Source of the DNA: Shewanella atlantica
GTDB lineage: Bacteria > Pseudomonadota > Gammaproteobacteria > Enterobacterales > Shewanellaceae
Reading direction: 5' to 3'
Assembly (NCBI RefSeq): GCF_003966265.1
Contig: NZ_RXNV01000001.1
Coordinates: 930,001-994,000, forward strand
DNA: 64,000 nucleotides
Part shown: one piece after another, positions 26,426 through 35,856 of the stretch
How the letters are laid out: every line of letters starts with the position of its first letter
Numbering within the stretch: position 1 is the stretch's first letter
Translations under genes and position numbers: made by a program
The notes under the pieces: model-generated
Seen by the model: only the letters and a program-made list of their open reading frames with translations
The model's database searches: none
Told to the model about the DNA's origin: nothing

Positions 26426-27316
26426 ATGAGCGTATTTATGATTGCATACAGACATATCTTAGCCGTAGTCGATACTCGCTCACCGACACAAAATGCCCTG
26501 CGTAAGGCGCTAATTTTAGCCGATAAAACTGACGCTAAACTGACCTTACTGGAAGTCCCCCCTAAGCACACTTTACTCTCAAGGCTGACCCACTCAAGTT
26601 CAAGCATCAATCCGTTCGTGGTTCATGAAAAAATTATTGAACAATACCGTGCTCAGGGAATAGAAATAGAGAGCAAGACTCGCCTCAATAACAGTGTCTC
26701 CAAAGCGATATTGGAGGAGCTCGAGCACGAACAATACGATCTCGTCATTCTCAACTATAAGCACCATCATCCTCTATTTCATGAGTTTTCATTTGCAGAT
26801 GAATGGCGACTACTCAGAGAGAGTGACGTTGCCGTAATGTTGGTTGGGGCAAATGAGTGGGGAGAGAATGGCCATATCCTTACCGCGATAGAGACAGATG
26901 ACGGGAGTCATCAACACAACACCTTCAATCAAAAGCTACTCGATGAAACCGAGCATATTGCCAGCCTTCTCAGTAGCGACATTCATCTTGTAAACTGCTT
27001 TCTTGAGCAAAACATCAGTATGGCGATAAAGCCACCCAAGGTGAAACATCATCGTATGAATGACCAGAGTCGTCACTGGATAAACTTAGTCGATTCGGCC
27101 AGGGCCCATCAGATCGAAAACAGCCACTTACATTTAGAAGAGGGGTTACCGGATCACATAATCCCCAATATGGCAGAAAAGTATGGAGCCAACATAGTCA
27201 TACTTGGCGCCGGAGAACACCATGGGTTATTCAGCCAATTTAAGGGACACACCAGTGAACACATCATAGATCAGCTTAACTGCGATATCTTCGCAATCAA
27301 ACCCTCATCAAGCTAA
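26426..27316 (+). CDS. Tandem universal stress protein (UspE-like)
   Basis: The 296-residue protein has two Usp domains (about residues 5-140 and 150-295). The first starts 'RHILAVVDTRSPTQNALRKALILADKTDAKLTLLEV'. The second ends 'ANIVILGAGEHHGLFSQFKGHTSEHIIDQLNCDIFAIKP', where the usual Gly-Ser-Thr of ATP-binding Usp proteins is replaced by Gly-His-Thr-Ser. UspE-type proteins act in general stress and motility or aggregation control. The start may be the ATG at 26426 or that four codons on. It is monocistronic. Confidence 0.85.
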   Translation: MSVFMIAYRHILAVVDTRSPTQNALRKALILADKTDAKLTLLEVPPKHTLLSRLTHSSSSINPFVVHEKIIEQYRAQGIEIESKTRLNNSVSKAILEELEHEQYDLVILNYKHHHPLFHEFSFADEWRLLRESDVAVMLVGANEWGENGHILTAIETDDGSHQHNTFNQKLLDETEHIASLLSSDIHLVNCFLEQNISMAIKPPKVKHHRMNDQSRHWINLVDSARAHQIENSHLHLEEGLPDHIIPNMAEKYGANIVILGAGEHHGLFSQFKGHTSEHIIDQLNCDIFAIKPSSS

Positions 27317-27404
27317 ATACGGTGTGAATCATTCGTGTAGATGAGATCGACAAACTGGCTATTTTTTATCTAAATAACCGTCTCTAATAAACCCCTCGCA
27401 TTAA

Positions 27405-29615
27405 CTAGCCGTTTATCATGGCTATAGCAGCCTCAACGATGCTCTCTTTACTCGGTAGCGGCAGTATTGACGCATCGGCCAGAGGAATAAAGCAATCATC
27501 GGCTGTTATTCTGGCCAAGTGTGGGCATTGCTCACCTAAAATTTCTACAAACCCAGTCATAACCGCCTCGCTTATAGACCCAGTCTTACGACACTCATCG
27601 ACGATTAAGATATGTTTACACAGCCTTGCACTCGCAACGATTGCATCAAGGTTTAACGGTGCCAGCCAACGAATATCAACCACCCTGACCCTAATACCTC
27701 TTGCCAACAAAACGTGCTCGGCCTGACGGCTCAGATAATAACCATTAGCGTAACTGATAATGCAGAGTTCAACTCCTTCACCATATTGTGCAATTTCACC
27801 TACTGCTAATGGCTCAGCCTCTTGCTCGGGGATATAGTCGCTCGCCCATAACCCGTCATCTTTCTCATGAAGATCTTTAGTCATATAAAGCGCGATGGGC
27901 TCAAGAAAGACAACAAGCCTTTGCTCCTCGAGCGCCAACCTGACACTCTCCCTGAGCATCCTTATTGCGTCGGCGCCGTTTGAGGGGCAGGCGATAATAA
28001 CTCCGGGAATATCCCTTAGAACGGCGAAGGAGTTGTCATTATGAAAGTGTCCTCCAAACCCTTTTTGATAGGCAAGACCTGCAATGCGGATCACCATAGG
28101 ATTGGTGAATTGGCCATCGGAAAAGAAGGAGATAGTCGCAGCCTCCCCCCTAATTTGGTCTTCCGCATTATGAAGATAGGCGAGAAACTGGATCTCCGGG
28201 ATAGGTAATATTCCATTGTGGGCCATGCCGATAGCCAAACCAAGAATCGAGGTCTCATCTAAGAGTGTATTGATCACTCTGTTGGGACCAAAACGCTCAA
28301 CTAAACGGGAGGTCACATGGTAGACCCCTCCCTTTTTCCCCACATCTTCGCCGAACACTAAGATCTGCTTATAACGGGCCATCAACTCCGTTAATGTAAG
28401 GTTGAGCAACTTGGCCATATGAAGAGGCTTTTTCAATGCCTGCCTGTCGGCCTTAAGTAACGCTTCCCTCCTGGCTGCATCCAGAGGCAATACCTCAGAG
28501 ACAACCGCCTTATCAGGCACTATCGATTTCATTATCTGCTCTGCGGTCTCAAGCTTTGGCCTTGTCACCGCCACTTTGGATAGTGCCTCAATCTGTTCTT
28601 TCAGGCTCAGATAGAGTGTGATGATCTGCCCGGCATTCATGAGGCCCGCCGCAATAAGTTGTCCGGCACTGACCAACAAGGGGTCTTGGGATTCATTATC
28701 TAAAATTTGTTGCTCGCTCATGTAGGCTATCTCGGCATCACTGCCTGCATGACCCATCAGGCGAACGGTGCGAACATGTAAAAAAACCGGCTTTCGGAAC
28801 TTCCGGGCATAATCCGCGGCAGCTTTACTCACCTTGTAGCAGTCCAGAATATCTCTGCCATCACAATGAAAATATTGAAGGCCTGCTCGTTGACTGAAAT
28901 TTGCCGAGATCCACCCCTTAGGTGTCGGCGTCGAAATGCCTATGCCATTATCCTCACAGATAAATACTAAGGGCAACGGCACCTGTTGATAGGCCGCCCA
29001 ACAAGCTGAGTTGATCGCACTTTGAGCGCAGGCATGATTAGCCGAGGCGTCACCAAAACTACATAGGACCACGCTATCAGATGGCATTTGTGACTCGAGC
29101 GACAAGCGGTCGCCCAAAGGGATACTTAATGCGGCGCCAACAGCTTTGGGGAGGTGTGAGGCGATAGTTGAGGTTTGGGGAGGAATATTGAGCCCTTTAC
29201 TCCCCAACACTTTATGGCGCCCACCTGAGATCGGATCTTCACTGGATGCAGAAAAAGAGAGCAGCATATCGTAGAGTAACGTCTCTTGTGTAAGGTGACG
29301 TCCCCGCTCTAACATAAAGGCGGCACTCCGATAATGAAGAAATGCCATATCCTGGAGCTTAAATGCGAGCCCATATGCGGCATTACCTTCATGGCCAGAG
29401 CTGCCTATGGTGTAAAATCCCTGATTGCGAGCTCGCATCTGTCTCGACTCTAAATCCAATAGGCGGCTCTTGAGTTGAGACTCAAATAATCCGATAAACT
29501 CGCTATCTGATAAACCCAGCCTCAGATGTGACCAGCCCTCACCTATCTGACTGAACTCTTGTTTTCTGACCCGCTCGATGAAACATCGATCTATTGCTAT
29601 GCCTCTATCTTCCAT
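27405..29615 (-). CDS. 2-oxoacid dehydrogenase E1, fused alpha and beta subunits
   Basis: The 736-residue thiamine-diphosphate enzyme joins an alpha-like half (about residues 1-370) and a beta-like half (about 395-736). In the first, 'GSSGHEGNAAYGLAF' and the cofactor motif 'GDASANHACAQSAINSA...EDNGIGIS' are visible. The last is the GDG-(N)-N motif with Ala in place of the second Gly. The second half has 'FGEDVGKKGGVYHVTSRLVERFGPNRVINTLLDE'. Such enzymes decarboxylate branched-chain or related 2-oxoacids and hand the acyl group to an E2 lipoyl protein. No E2 or E3 gene is adjacent. It follows the glutaryl-CoA dehydrogenase gene by 85 bp on the same strand, which hints at 2-oxoadipate or lysine/tryptophan catabolism, but that is inference. 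Confidence 0.9.
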   Translation of the reverse strand: MEDRGIAIDRCFIERVRKQEFSQIGEGWSHLRLGLSDSEFIGLFESQLKSRLLDLESRQMRARNQGFYTIGSSGHEGNAAYGLAFKLQDMAFLHYRSAAFMLERGRHLTQETLLYDMLLSFSASSEDPISGGRHKVLGSKGLNIPPQTSTIASHLPKAVGAALSIPLGDRLSLESQMPSDSVVLCSFGDASANHACAQSAINSACWAAYQQVPLPLVFICEDNGIGISTPTPKGWISANFSQRAGLQYFHCDGRDILDCYKVSKAAADYARKFRKPVFLHVRTVRLMGHAGSDAEIAYMSEQQILDNESQDPLLVSAGQLIAAGLMNAGQIITLYLSLKEQIEALSKVAVTRPKLETAEQIMKSIVPDKAVVSEVLPLDAARREALLKADRQALKKPLHMAKLLNLTLTELMARYKQILVFGEDVGKKGGVYHVTSRLVERFGPNRVINTLLDETSILGLAIGMAHNGILPIPEIQFLAYLHNAEDQIRGEAATISFFSDGQFTNPMVIRIAGLAYQKGFGGHFHNDNSFAVLRDIPGVIIACPSNGADAIRMLRESVRLALEEQRLVVFLEPIALYMTKDLHEKDDGLWASDYIPEQEAEPLAVGEIAQYGEGVELCIISYANGYYLSRQAEHVLLARGIRVRVVDIRWLAPLNLDAIVASARLCKHILIVDECRKTGSISEAVMTGFVEILGEQCPHLARITADDCFIPLADASILPLPSKESIVEAAIAMING

Positions 29616-29700
29616 AATGCGGGTTACCTTTTTGATTAATCCACTCCAGGGGAAAAGACACCAAAGCTTAGTTATTGATCCTTATACCTATTGGTATGCC

Positions 29701-30876
29701 TCAACAAAATGCTTGAATACCTGTCTGAGCCCTTCCTAGAATCAATGCATGAATATCATGGGTTCCCTCATAGGTATTTACCGCCTCCAGGTTCATAACA
29801 TGACGAATAATATGAAATTCATCGGAGATTCCGTTACCGCCATGCATATCACGAGACATACGGGCAATATCCAGAGCCTTACCACAGGAGTTGCGTTTAA
29901 TCATAGAGATGGCTTCGACGGCTAATGCGTCATTATCCATTAACCTTCCCGCCTGCAAGCACGCAAAGAGACCCAGACTGATCTCGGTTTGCATATCTAC
30001 CAATTTCTTTTGGATCAACTGGTTTGATGCTAAGGGGCGATTAAATTGAATACGATCCAGCGTATATTGACGAGCCGCATGCCAGCAAAATTCGGCGGCA
30101 CCTAATGCTCCCCAGGCGATCCCATAACGAGCCTTATTCAAGCAACCAAATGGCCCCTTCAATCCCAGTGCATTTGGCATCAGCGCCGTTTCAGGCACTT
30201 CGACATTATCCATGACAATTTCACCCGTAACAGAAGCCCGAAGAGAAAACTTCCCCTCGATTTTCGGTGCACTCAGTCCAGGCATCCCTTTTTCGAGAAT
30301 AAAGCCACGGATCTTGCCCTCAAGTTTGGCCCATACAATGAAAATATCGGCAATGGGTGAATTGGTTATCCACATTTTGGCCCCATTGATTCGGTAGCCC
30401 CCCTCTATGCGCTCGGCTCTGGTCTTCATTCCCCCGGGATCAGAGCCGGCATCAGGCTCTGTTAACCCGAAACAACCGACCCATTCGCCGCTGGCAAGTT
30501 TTGGCAGATATTTTTCCCTTTGCTCTTCCGTGCCATAGGCATGAATTGGGTGCATCACAAGAGAGGACTGCACGCTCATTGCCGAGCGATATCCACTATC
30601 GACCCGTTCAATTTCGCGAGCTATTAAGCCATAGCTCACATAGCTGACGTTTGAGCAGCCATATTTTTCAGGTAGAGTAGCACCCAGCAAACCCATTTCA
30701 CCGAGTTCATTCATGATGTCTCGGTCGAAATGTTCATCTCGATTGGCCATCAAAATCCGGCTCATGAGTTTGTCCTGAGCGTAGTCATAAACACTGTCAC
30801 GCACCATCCTCTCCTCTTGGGAGAGTAGAGCGTTAAACTGCAGGGGATCTGTCCAGTCAAAATGCACTCGCGCCAT
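29701..30876 (-). CDS. gcdH: Glutaryl-CoA dehydrogenase (acyl-CoA dehydrogenase family)
   Basis: The 391-residue flavoprotein has the acyl-CoA dehydrogenase layout. The glutaryl-specific block '[36 protein letters not shown]' lies near residue 90. It is followed by '[14 protein letters not shown]', '[22 protein letters not shown]' and the catalytic-base region '[20 protein letters not shown]' near residue 370, where Glu is the likely base. It converts glutaryl-CoA to crotonyl-CoA. The ATG follows AAAGGATAATAAAA. The fused E1 gene downstream may form one transcript with it. Confidence 0.92.
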   Translation of the reverse strand: MARVHFDWTDPLQFNALLSQEERMVRDSVYDYAQDKLMSRILMANRDEHFDRDIMNELGEMGLLGATLPEKYGCSNVSYVSYGLIAREIERVDSGYRSAMSVQSSLVMHPIHAYGTEEQREKYLPKLASGEWVGCFGLTEPDAGSDPGGMKTRAERIEGGYRINGAKMWITNSPIADIFIVWAKLEGKIRGFILEKGMPGLSAPKIEGKFSLRASVTGEIVMDNVEVPETALMPNALGLKGPFGCLNKARYGIAWGALGAAEFCWHAARQYTLDRIQFNRPLASNQLIQKKLVDMQTEISLGLFACLQAGRLMDNDALAVEAISMIKRNSCGKALDIARMSRDMHGGNGISDEFHIIRHVMNLEAVNTYEGTHDIHALILGRAQTGIQAFC

Positions 30877-30993
30877 TTTTATTATCCTTTCTTGAGACTA
30901 TAACCAGTTATGATGAAACGGGTTTATCGATAAGAACTCGATGAAACAGCTAGCTTAAGCATAATTAAGTTTCAGGAAAAATATTCTTTTTCT

Positions 30994-31263
30994 TTAGCCT
31001 CCATAGCTTTTTTCTATAACGATCTGCTCTGACAGCTGCTCTGACAATGGGATAGCCAGTACGTACAAGGTGGATATCATGAAGTGGGTAATGACAAATT
31101 GGATTGAAAATAGATAACAAAAAACAAAAGATTGTAATGAACAAAACGGAACGTCATCAGTTTGTAACCAGATCCCCGTCAAAAACACACAAGCCAGGAT
31201 CACAATAAAAACACAACAAACACAAGTTAAAAACACTCCGTGCCACGCTGTATCAGTTTGCAT
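30994..31263 (-). CDS. Possible small membrane protein (weakly supported)
   Basis: A frame of 89 codons starts at the ATG at 31261-31263. It has three hydrophobic stretches and five cysteines in the first half. There is no convincing ribosome binding site and I recognise no family. It occupies most of the 477-bp gap between gcdH and the MipA-like gene, whose promoter must lie in the same stretch. It could be chance. Confidence 0.3.
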   Translation of the reverse strand: MQTDTAWHGVFLTCVCCVFIVILACVFLTGIWLQTDDVPFCSLQSFVFCYLFSIQFVITHFMISTLYVLAIPLSEQLSEQIVIEKSYGG

Positions 31264-31353
31264 CAAAATTGATTAAATCACTGCCTAATCTTGTTTGAAG
31301 TGATACTCTGTTACCCATTATGTTAATTCTGTGATGAGTATATAAACGGCGTC

Positions 31354-32238
31354 ATGAAAAAGCTAAAAGTGCTTCTGCTAAGCTTCATCCTTCTTCCCGT
31401 ATCGGTCTGGGCCGATGTGGTGGACTCCTGTGGGGAAAAGGTTGAGTGTATAGAGATTGGCAGATGGGATGTAGGCCTTGCACTTGGCTATGGTAACAGA
31501 ACCAACCCGCTCAAAGATTATGACGATATACCTATCTATTTAGTCCCGACCTTTGCTTACTACGGAGACTCCTGGTTCTTCGAAAATGGTAATTTCGGCT
31601 ACACACTCTCCGAACAGGAGAAGTTCACGATCAACCTGACCACGAGTCTCAGCAGCGATAGCGCCTACTTTCATCGCTGGGACCCATCAAATATTTTTAT
31701 CGCCGGCACCAATAAATTTGAGCCTAAAGCACTATTAAATTCGACCTCCCAGACACCAACGGTAGTGAGAGCGGTACAGGAGCCCGAGATTGGTAAATTA
31801 GATAAACGACACTTTACCTATTTAGGTGGAGTAGAAGCATTTTTCTACACTCGTGCCGGCACAATTAATCTATCGTTGGCACATGACCTGTTAAATGTGC
31901 ACCAGGGAACAGAAGCTAAGCTCAAATGGCTTTACAACCTGGCGGTCGAAGATTGGAAATTTGAATTGGCCCTCACTTTCGACTGGAAGAGTGAAGAGCT
32001 TGTAGATTATTACTATGGTATCAGACCCGACGAGAGTCGCTACTGGAGCGAGGCATATCAAGCCAAGTCTGCACTGAATACCGGGATCGAACTAACGAGT
32101 CACTATATAATCACCCAGCATTGGGATCTGCTATTTTTAGCCAGATACACGCATATCGGCGATGAAATTGTTGCAAGTCCCCTGCTAAATGAAGACTATA
32201 CCAGTACCTTTTTTGTCGGCGCAGCCTACAGGTTTTAG
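31354..32238 (+). CDS. MipA/OmpV family outer-membrane protein
   Basis: The 294-residue protein has a signal peptide (cleavage after VWA, residue ~20) and beta-barrel features. The family signature runs 'VGLALGYGNRTNPLKDYDDIPIYLVPTFAYYGDSWFFENGNFGYTL' near residues 42-87. It ends in 'TSTFFVGAAYRF' with the terminal aromatic needed for barrel insertion. MipA-like proteins tie scaffolds or transport to the outer membrane, and OmpV is osmo-responsive. It heads an operon with a DUF3019 gene (6-bp gap), a response regulator and a sensor kinase, so it may be both target and input of that system. Confidence 0.9.
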   Translation: MKKLKVLLLSFILLPVSVWADVVDSCGEKVECIEIGRWDVGLALGYGNRTNPLKDYDDIPIYLVPTFAYYGDSWFFENGNFGYTLSEQEKFTINLTTSLSSDSAYFHRWDPSNIFIAGTNKFEPKALLNSTSQTPTVVRAVQEPEIGKLDKRHFTYLGGVEAFFYTRAGTINLSLAHDLLNVHQGTEAKLKWLYNLAVEDWKFELALTFDWKSEELVDYYYGIRPDESRYWSEAYQAKSALNTGIELTSHYIITQHWDLLFLARYTHIGDEIVASPLLNEDYTSTFFVGAAYRF

Positions 32239-32243
32239 CACGG

Positions 32244-32663
32244 GTGTTATTGTCGATATTTAGATTTATATTTTTTGGGAGCATTAGCCTCGCCTTAGCG
32301 AGCTGCTTTGCCGTGGCCGCTGATGAATATGATACATCAGGCTATAAACTTAAGATGTCACCCGAGTTTTGCATCACTTCAGAAGATGAACTGACCTGTG
32401 AACTCACTCTCGTTCTAGAGTGGGATAATGAACCTTTCAGGCCCATATGCATCTTATCTGATTATAAAGAGATGACGAAGTGGTGTGCCGAGTCGGCACA
32501 GACCCACTCCTTAACTTTGAATATCAAAGCAACTGACGATATTCAATTTGTAATGATCGATAAAGAGACACACCAAACATTAGCTGGAGTCAAACTCAAA
32601 GTTACACCGGCCTCCGAGCCGAAAGTTCGACGACGCTATCGCAACCCATGGAGTTTATTCTAA
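32244..32663 (+). CDS. DUF3019 family periplasmic protein
   Basis: The 139-residue product starts with GTG and has a signal peptide (residues 1-25). The mature part 'SPEFCITSEDELTCELTLVLEWDNE...ICILSDYKEMTKWC' has four cysteines in a pattern typical of DUF3019. Its function is unknown. In the genomes where it occurs it typically precedes a two-component system, as here. Its TAA shares a base with the ATG of the response regulator (TAATG), so the two are coupled. It may be a periplasmic accessory sensor. Confidence 0.8.
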   Translation: MLLSIFRFIFFGSISLALASCFAVAADEYDTSGYKLKMSPEFCITSEDELTCELTLVLEWDNEPFRPICILSDYKEMTKWCAESAQTHSLTLNIKATDDIQFVMIDKETHQTLAGVKLKVTPASEPKVRRRYRNPWSLF

Positions 32664-33376
32664 TGACAGACCCTCAATCGACCCATAGAGTTTTACTGGT
32701 AGAAGATGACATTCGTCTCGCAAACCTGATTGTGGATTATTTAAAGTCGCATGGAATGCACGTAGAAGTTGAGCGCCGGGGAGATACGGTTTTAACTCGG
32801 CTAATCAGCTACAAGCCTGATATTATTCTATTGGATATCATGCTACCCGGAATGGATGGCCTGACACTGTGTGAAAAACTACCCGACTACTTTGCCGGCC
32901 CGATTCTGCTTATGAGTGCACTAGGCTCAAATGAGGATCAGATCAAAGGACTGGAGTTAGGTGCCGATGACTACGTTGTTAAACCCGTCGATCCTGCGCT
33001 GCTGATCGCCAGAATTAACAATCTGTTACGCCGTACCGCTAAGCCACCTAAGGTTGAATCTCACTGCCTGAGCTTTGGTAAACTAAGTATCGACCCACAC
33101 ACACAAGCCATCAGACTCGGTGATATTGAAGTCGATCTGACCAGCCATGAATTTGAACTACTATGGCTATTGGCCTCACAAGCCGGACAAGTATTGAGCC
33201 GCCAATATATCTATCAATACCTGCTCAATATTGATTTTGACGGTAAGGATAGAAAAATTGATGTCAGAGTCTCCCGCCTGAGAAAGAAATTGGGCGATAA
33301 TATCGAGACACCATTCAGGATTAAAACGGTCTGGGGTCAGGGATACCTGTTTGCTCCTGAAGCTTGGAGCAACTAG
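32663..33376 (+). CDS. OmpR-family response regulator
   Basis: The 237-residue regulator starts at the ATG overlapping the preceding stop codon. The receiver domain (residues 1-120) has the acidic pocket LLVEDD near residue 13, phosphorylation Asp in DIILLDIMLPGMDG near 58 and Lys in YVVKPVD near 108. The C-terminal winged helix (about 135-235) carries 'DLTSHEFELLWLLASQAGQVLSRQ' and 'DVRVSRLRKKLGD...IKTVWGQGYLF'. Its partner kinase is 56 bp downstream. Closest known arrangement is RstAB-like. Confidence 0.93.
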   Translation: MTDPQSTHRVLLVEDDIRLANLIVDYLKSHGMHVEVERRGDTVLTRLISYKPDIILLDIMLPGMDGLTLCEKLPDYFAGPILLMSALGSNEDQIKGLELGADDYVVKPVDPALLIARINNLLRRTAKPPKVESHCLSFGKLSIDPHTQAIRLGDIEVDLTSHEFELLWLLASQAGQVLSRQYIYQYLLNIDFDGKDRKIDVRVSRLRKKLGDNIETPFRIKTVWGQGYLFAPEAWSN

Positions 33377-33432
33377 TTGCTAGGGTCAATTTATCGAGTG
33401 GCCAGTTCAACATATTTATTATGGAAAAATAA

Positions 33433-34737
33433 TTGAAACGACTTTTTATCAGTCTCTACCTGCTGCTAAGCCTCAGTGTTTTAGGTATAGGCTGGACACT
33501 CGATAGCATCTGGCAGAATAATGTCGAAGAGAGTGGTGCATTAGATGCACCACTTATCGCTTTGGCGCAGTTGCTGGCTAAGCTCCCTGAAGAGCAGCGC
33601 CATTTATATCTTCAAGAGTTAAACCAAAATCCTGACTACCCCATAAAGCTGATTGATGCCGGTCAAATAGCGATGACGGACCAAAGCTCACTCACAGCAA
33701 ACAGTGTGCTTATCACCGAACAAGACGATGACCATGAGCTTCACTTCGTTAAAGTAAAAGATCAGATCTTAGTCGCCGGCCCAATCGAGATCGACCCCAG
33801 AAAGAGATTACGCGGGCTATTCACCCTATTTTTCTACCTCTCTTTAGCCTTTATCGCCTTAATCTGGGTTTGGCCACTCTCGAGGGATATTAAGACTCTG
33901 AGAAATGCGACTAAGGAGTTTGGTCAGGCAAATTGGGACACCCAGATAACCTTATCCTCTCGCTCTCAGGTATTGCCTCTGGCTATCACCTTTAACGAAA
34001 TGGCGCAGCAGATCAGCACCCTTATCGAGAATCAGAAACATCTTTCGAACGCCGTTTCACATGAGATCCGTACCCCACTTGCCCGACTGAAATTTGCCTT
34101 GGCCTTAATGCCGCAATATTGCAAACCTGAATCTGACGAGCAGCGAAGAACTGATTTTTTAAACGATATGCAGCAAGATGTGAAGGAGATGGAGAATCTA
34201 CTTCAGGAGCTCTTAACCTACGCCAGCCTTGAATCACAACGCAAAGAGGTTCAACTCGAACATTGTGATCTCAGCGTGTTAACTAAACAAACCATAGATA
34301 GGCTTTCTTCAACAACAGCGGCACCGATCGTGTTTGAAAACAGTGAAGACCCAGTCTATCTCATGGGCGATCCCTCTCTCATAGAAAGGGCGATACAAAA
34401 TCTGATCACCAATGCACAACGATTTGGGCGTCAATCGATTCAGGTTGAAATAAAGCAGACCCCAGAGCTGATATCACTCTCGGTTACAGACGATGGTCAG
34501 GGGATCCCCTTTGAAGACCAATGCAAGATATTTGAGCCCTTCTATCGCAGCCAGTCAGTTCAGAATGGTAATAAAGGCCATGGACTAGGACTGGCAATCA
34601 TCAAGCGAATCATGGAGCGTCACAACGGCAAGGTTACCCTCGAAAGCCGGGAGGGATACACCAGCTTCACACTGATGTGGCCTACACCTGCCCAGTCTAA
34701 AAATAAGGCTCAGAATAAGAGCCGGATAAAAAAATGA
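33433..34737 (+). CDS. Sensor histidine kinase (RstB-like, HAMP/HisKA/HATPase)
   Basis: The 434-residue product begins at a TTG. The only upstream in-frame ATG (33421) meets a stop after three codons. It has an N-terminal helix (5-25), a ~90-residue periplasmic loop rich in acidic residues, a second helix near 118-138, HAMP, the H-box 'NAVSHEIRTPLARLKFAL' near residue 210, N-box 'NLITNAQRFG', and G boxes 'DDGQGIP' and 'GHGLGLAI'. It is the last gene of the MipA-DUF3019-regulator-kinase operon. The small periplasmic domain could read envelope state via MipA or DUF3019. Confidence 0.92.
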   Translation: MKRLFISLYLLLSLSVLGIGWTLDSIWQNNVEESGALDAPLIALAQLLAKLPEEQRHLYLQELNQNPDYPIKLIDAGQIAMTDQSSLTANSVLITEQDDDHELHFVKVKDQILVAGPIEIDPRKRLRGLFTLFFYLSLAFIALIWVWPLSRDIKTLRNATKEFGQANWDTQITLSSRSQVLPLAITFNEMAQQISTLIENQKHLSNAVSHEIRTPLARLKFALALMPQYCKPESDEQRRTDFLNDMQQDVKEMENLLQELLTYASLESQRKEVQLEHCDLSVLTKQTIDRLSSTTAAPIVFENSEDPVYLMGDPSLIERAIQNLITNAQRFGRQSIQVEIKQTPELISLSVTDDGQGIPFEDQCKIFEPFYRSQSVQNGNKGHGLGLAIIKRIMERHNGKVTLESREGYTSFTLMWPTPAQSKNKAQNKSRIKK

Positions 34738-34756
34738 GCAAGGAAAGCAAAATCGA

Positions 34757-35053
34757 TTAAACAGCTGGTGAGTCCGGATCAGCATCCTCGCCGACACCAA
34801 AATCTAAAGATGAGTTTATCACAGCCCTCTGCTGCACCAGTTGGGCTTTTTTCGTCTTTAATATCGCCAGCTGCCTGCGACGCTTACGCTGTTTGCATAA
34901 ACGGATCACATCATATTTTTTGGCATCAGAGAACTCGAGCCAGTTAAAACGCTCATCTCTATTTCGCAAACAGCCCTTACAATACCCTCTCGCATCGGTC
35001 TGACAGATACCGATACAGGGACTGGGGATCTCAAAAAACTCTAACTGCTCCAT
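34757..35053 (-). CDS. DUF1289 family protein
   Basis: The 98-residue product has the family motif at the N-terminus: SPCIGICQTDARGYCKGCLRN (four cysteines C-x3-C-x7-C-x2-C), likely a metal-binding knuckle. A basic stretch 'LCKQRKRRRQLAILKTKK' follows. Function is unknown. It ends 20 bp from the convergent sensor kinase gene. The acidic C-terminus is specific to this copy. Confidence 0.85.
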   Translation of the reverse strand: MEQLEFFEIPSPCIGICQTDARGYCKGCLRNRDERFNWLEFSDAKKYDVIRLCKQRKRRRQLAILKTKKAQLVQQRAVINSSLDFGVGEDADPDSPAV

Positions 35054-35215
35054 ACCCTAACTGTGCCAAAACCCTTTGGTTATCTGAATATGTAATACCT
35101 TAAACATAACTGATAACTATTCAGCTGGCTAAGTTTTATTCATTTAAAGCTGATACTATTAAAGGGTTCGTTAATATCGCATTGAATGAATCTGTCCTTA
35201 CATAGAGAAATTAAG

Positions 35216-35758
35216 ATGAAACTTAGTCGCTTATCCGCTTTACTCCTCTCTGGTTTATTATTGTCTGCTTGCGCCGCTAAACCTAAGAGTGACTACGATG
35301 TCGGCTACGACTTCAGCCAGCTAAAGAGTTTCATTGAGTTCTCACCGACTCAGACTAACGATCCCATCAGCTCTACCAGAATCATCAATGCCATCAATGG
35401 TGCATTGACCGCTAAAGGATTTATCAGGGACGAAGTAGATCCCAGTTTCAAGATCACATACACCTTCAAGGTCGATAACAAACCTAAAGACTCCGGCGTA
35501 TCGATAGGGCTGGGGACTGGCACTTGGGGAAGTAATGGCGGCATCAGCATAGGTACTAGCGTGGGTGTGCCTATCGGAAGTGATACCGCTAAAATTCAGA
35601 CCATACAGATAGATATCATAGACGCACAGAGCAACAAGCTCATATGGCGAGGCAGTGATAAGTTTAACTTCGATGCAGGCGGCGAAGAAAAGGCCGAGGA
35701 TACTCACAACACAGTGTCAAAAATTCTCTCTCAATTTCCGCCTAAGAAAGCAGACTAA
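35216..35758 (+). CDS. DUF4136 family lipoprotein
   Basis: I start this 180-residue product at the ATG at 35216. It then begins directly with a lipoprotein signal ending LLLSACA (Cys near residue 19). A longer frame from 35186 adds a charged stretch in front. The mature part has the DUF4136 pattern 'DYDVGYDFSQLKSFIEF...RIINAINGALTAKGF' and a glycine-rich loop 'SIGLGTGTWGSNGGISIGTSVG'. Function unknown. It is likely anchored in an envelope membrane. Confidence 0.83.
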   Translation: MKLSRLSALLLSGLLLSACAAKPKSDYDVGYDFSQLKSFIEFSPTQTNDPISSTRIINAINGALTAKGFIRDEVDPSFKITYTFKVDNKPKDSGVSIGLGTGTWGSNGGISIGTSVGVPIGSDTAKIQTIQIDIIDAQSNKLIWRGSDKFNFDAGGEEKAEDTHNTVSKILSQFPPKKAD

Positions 35759-35777
35759 ATAATTTGAAAACACTATG

Positions 35778-35803
35778 GGGAGTTAAGTTTAGATATAACT
35801 CCC
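35778..35803. terminator. Weak hairpin between convergent genes
   Basis: Stem GGGAGTTA (35778-35785) / TAACTCCC (35796-35803) with a 10-nt loop lies between the DUF4136 gene and the TonB-like gene. No T tract follows, so it is at best a weak terminator. Confidence 0.4.
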
Positions 35804-35856
35804 TAATTTCATTAAGCGTTGGTGTTAATACCCGCACTAATCACAGATTAAAATCA

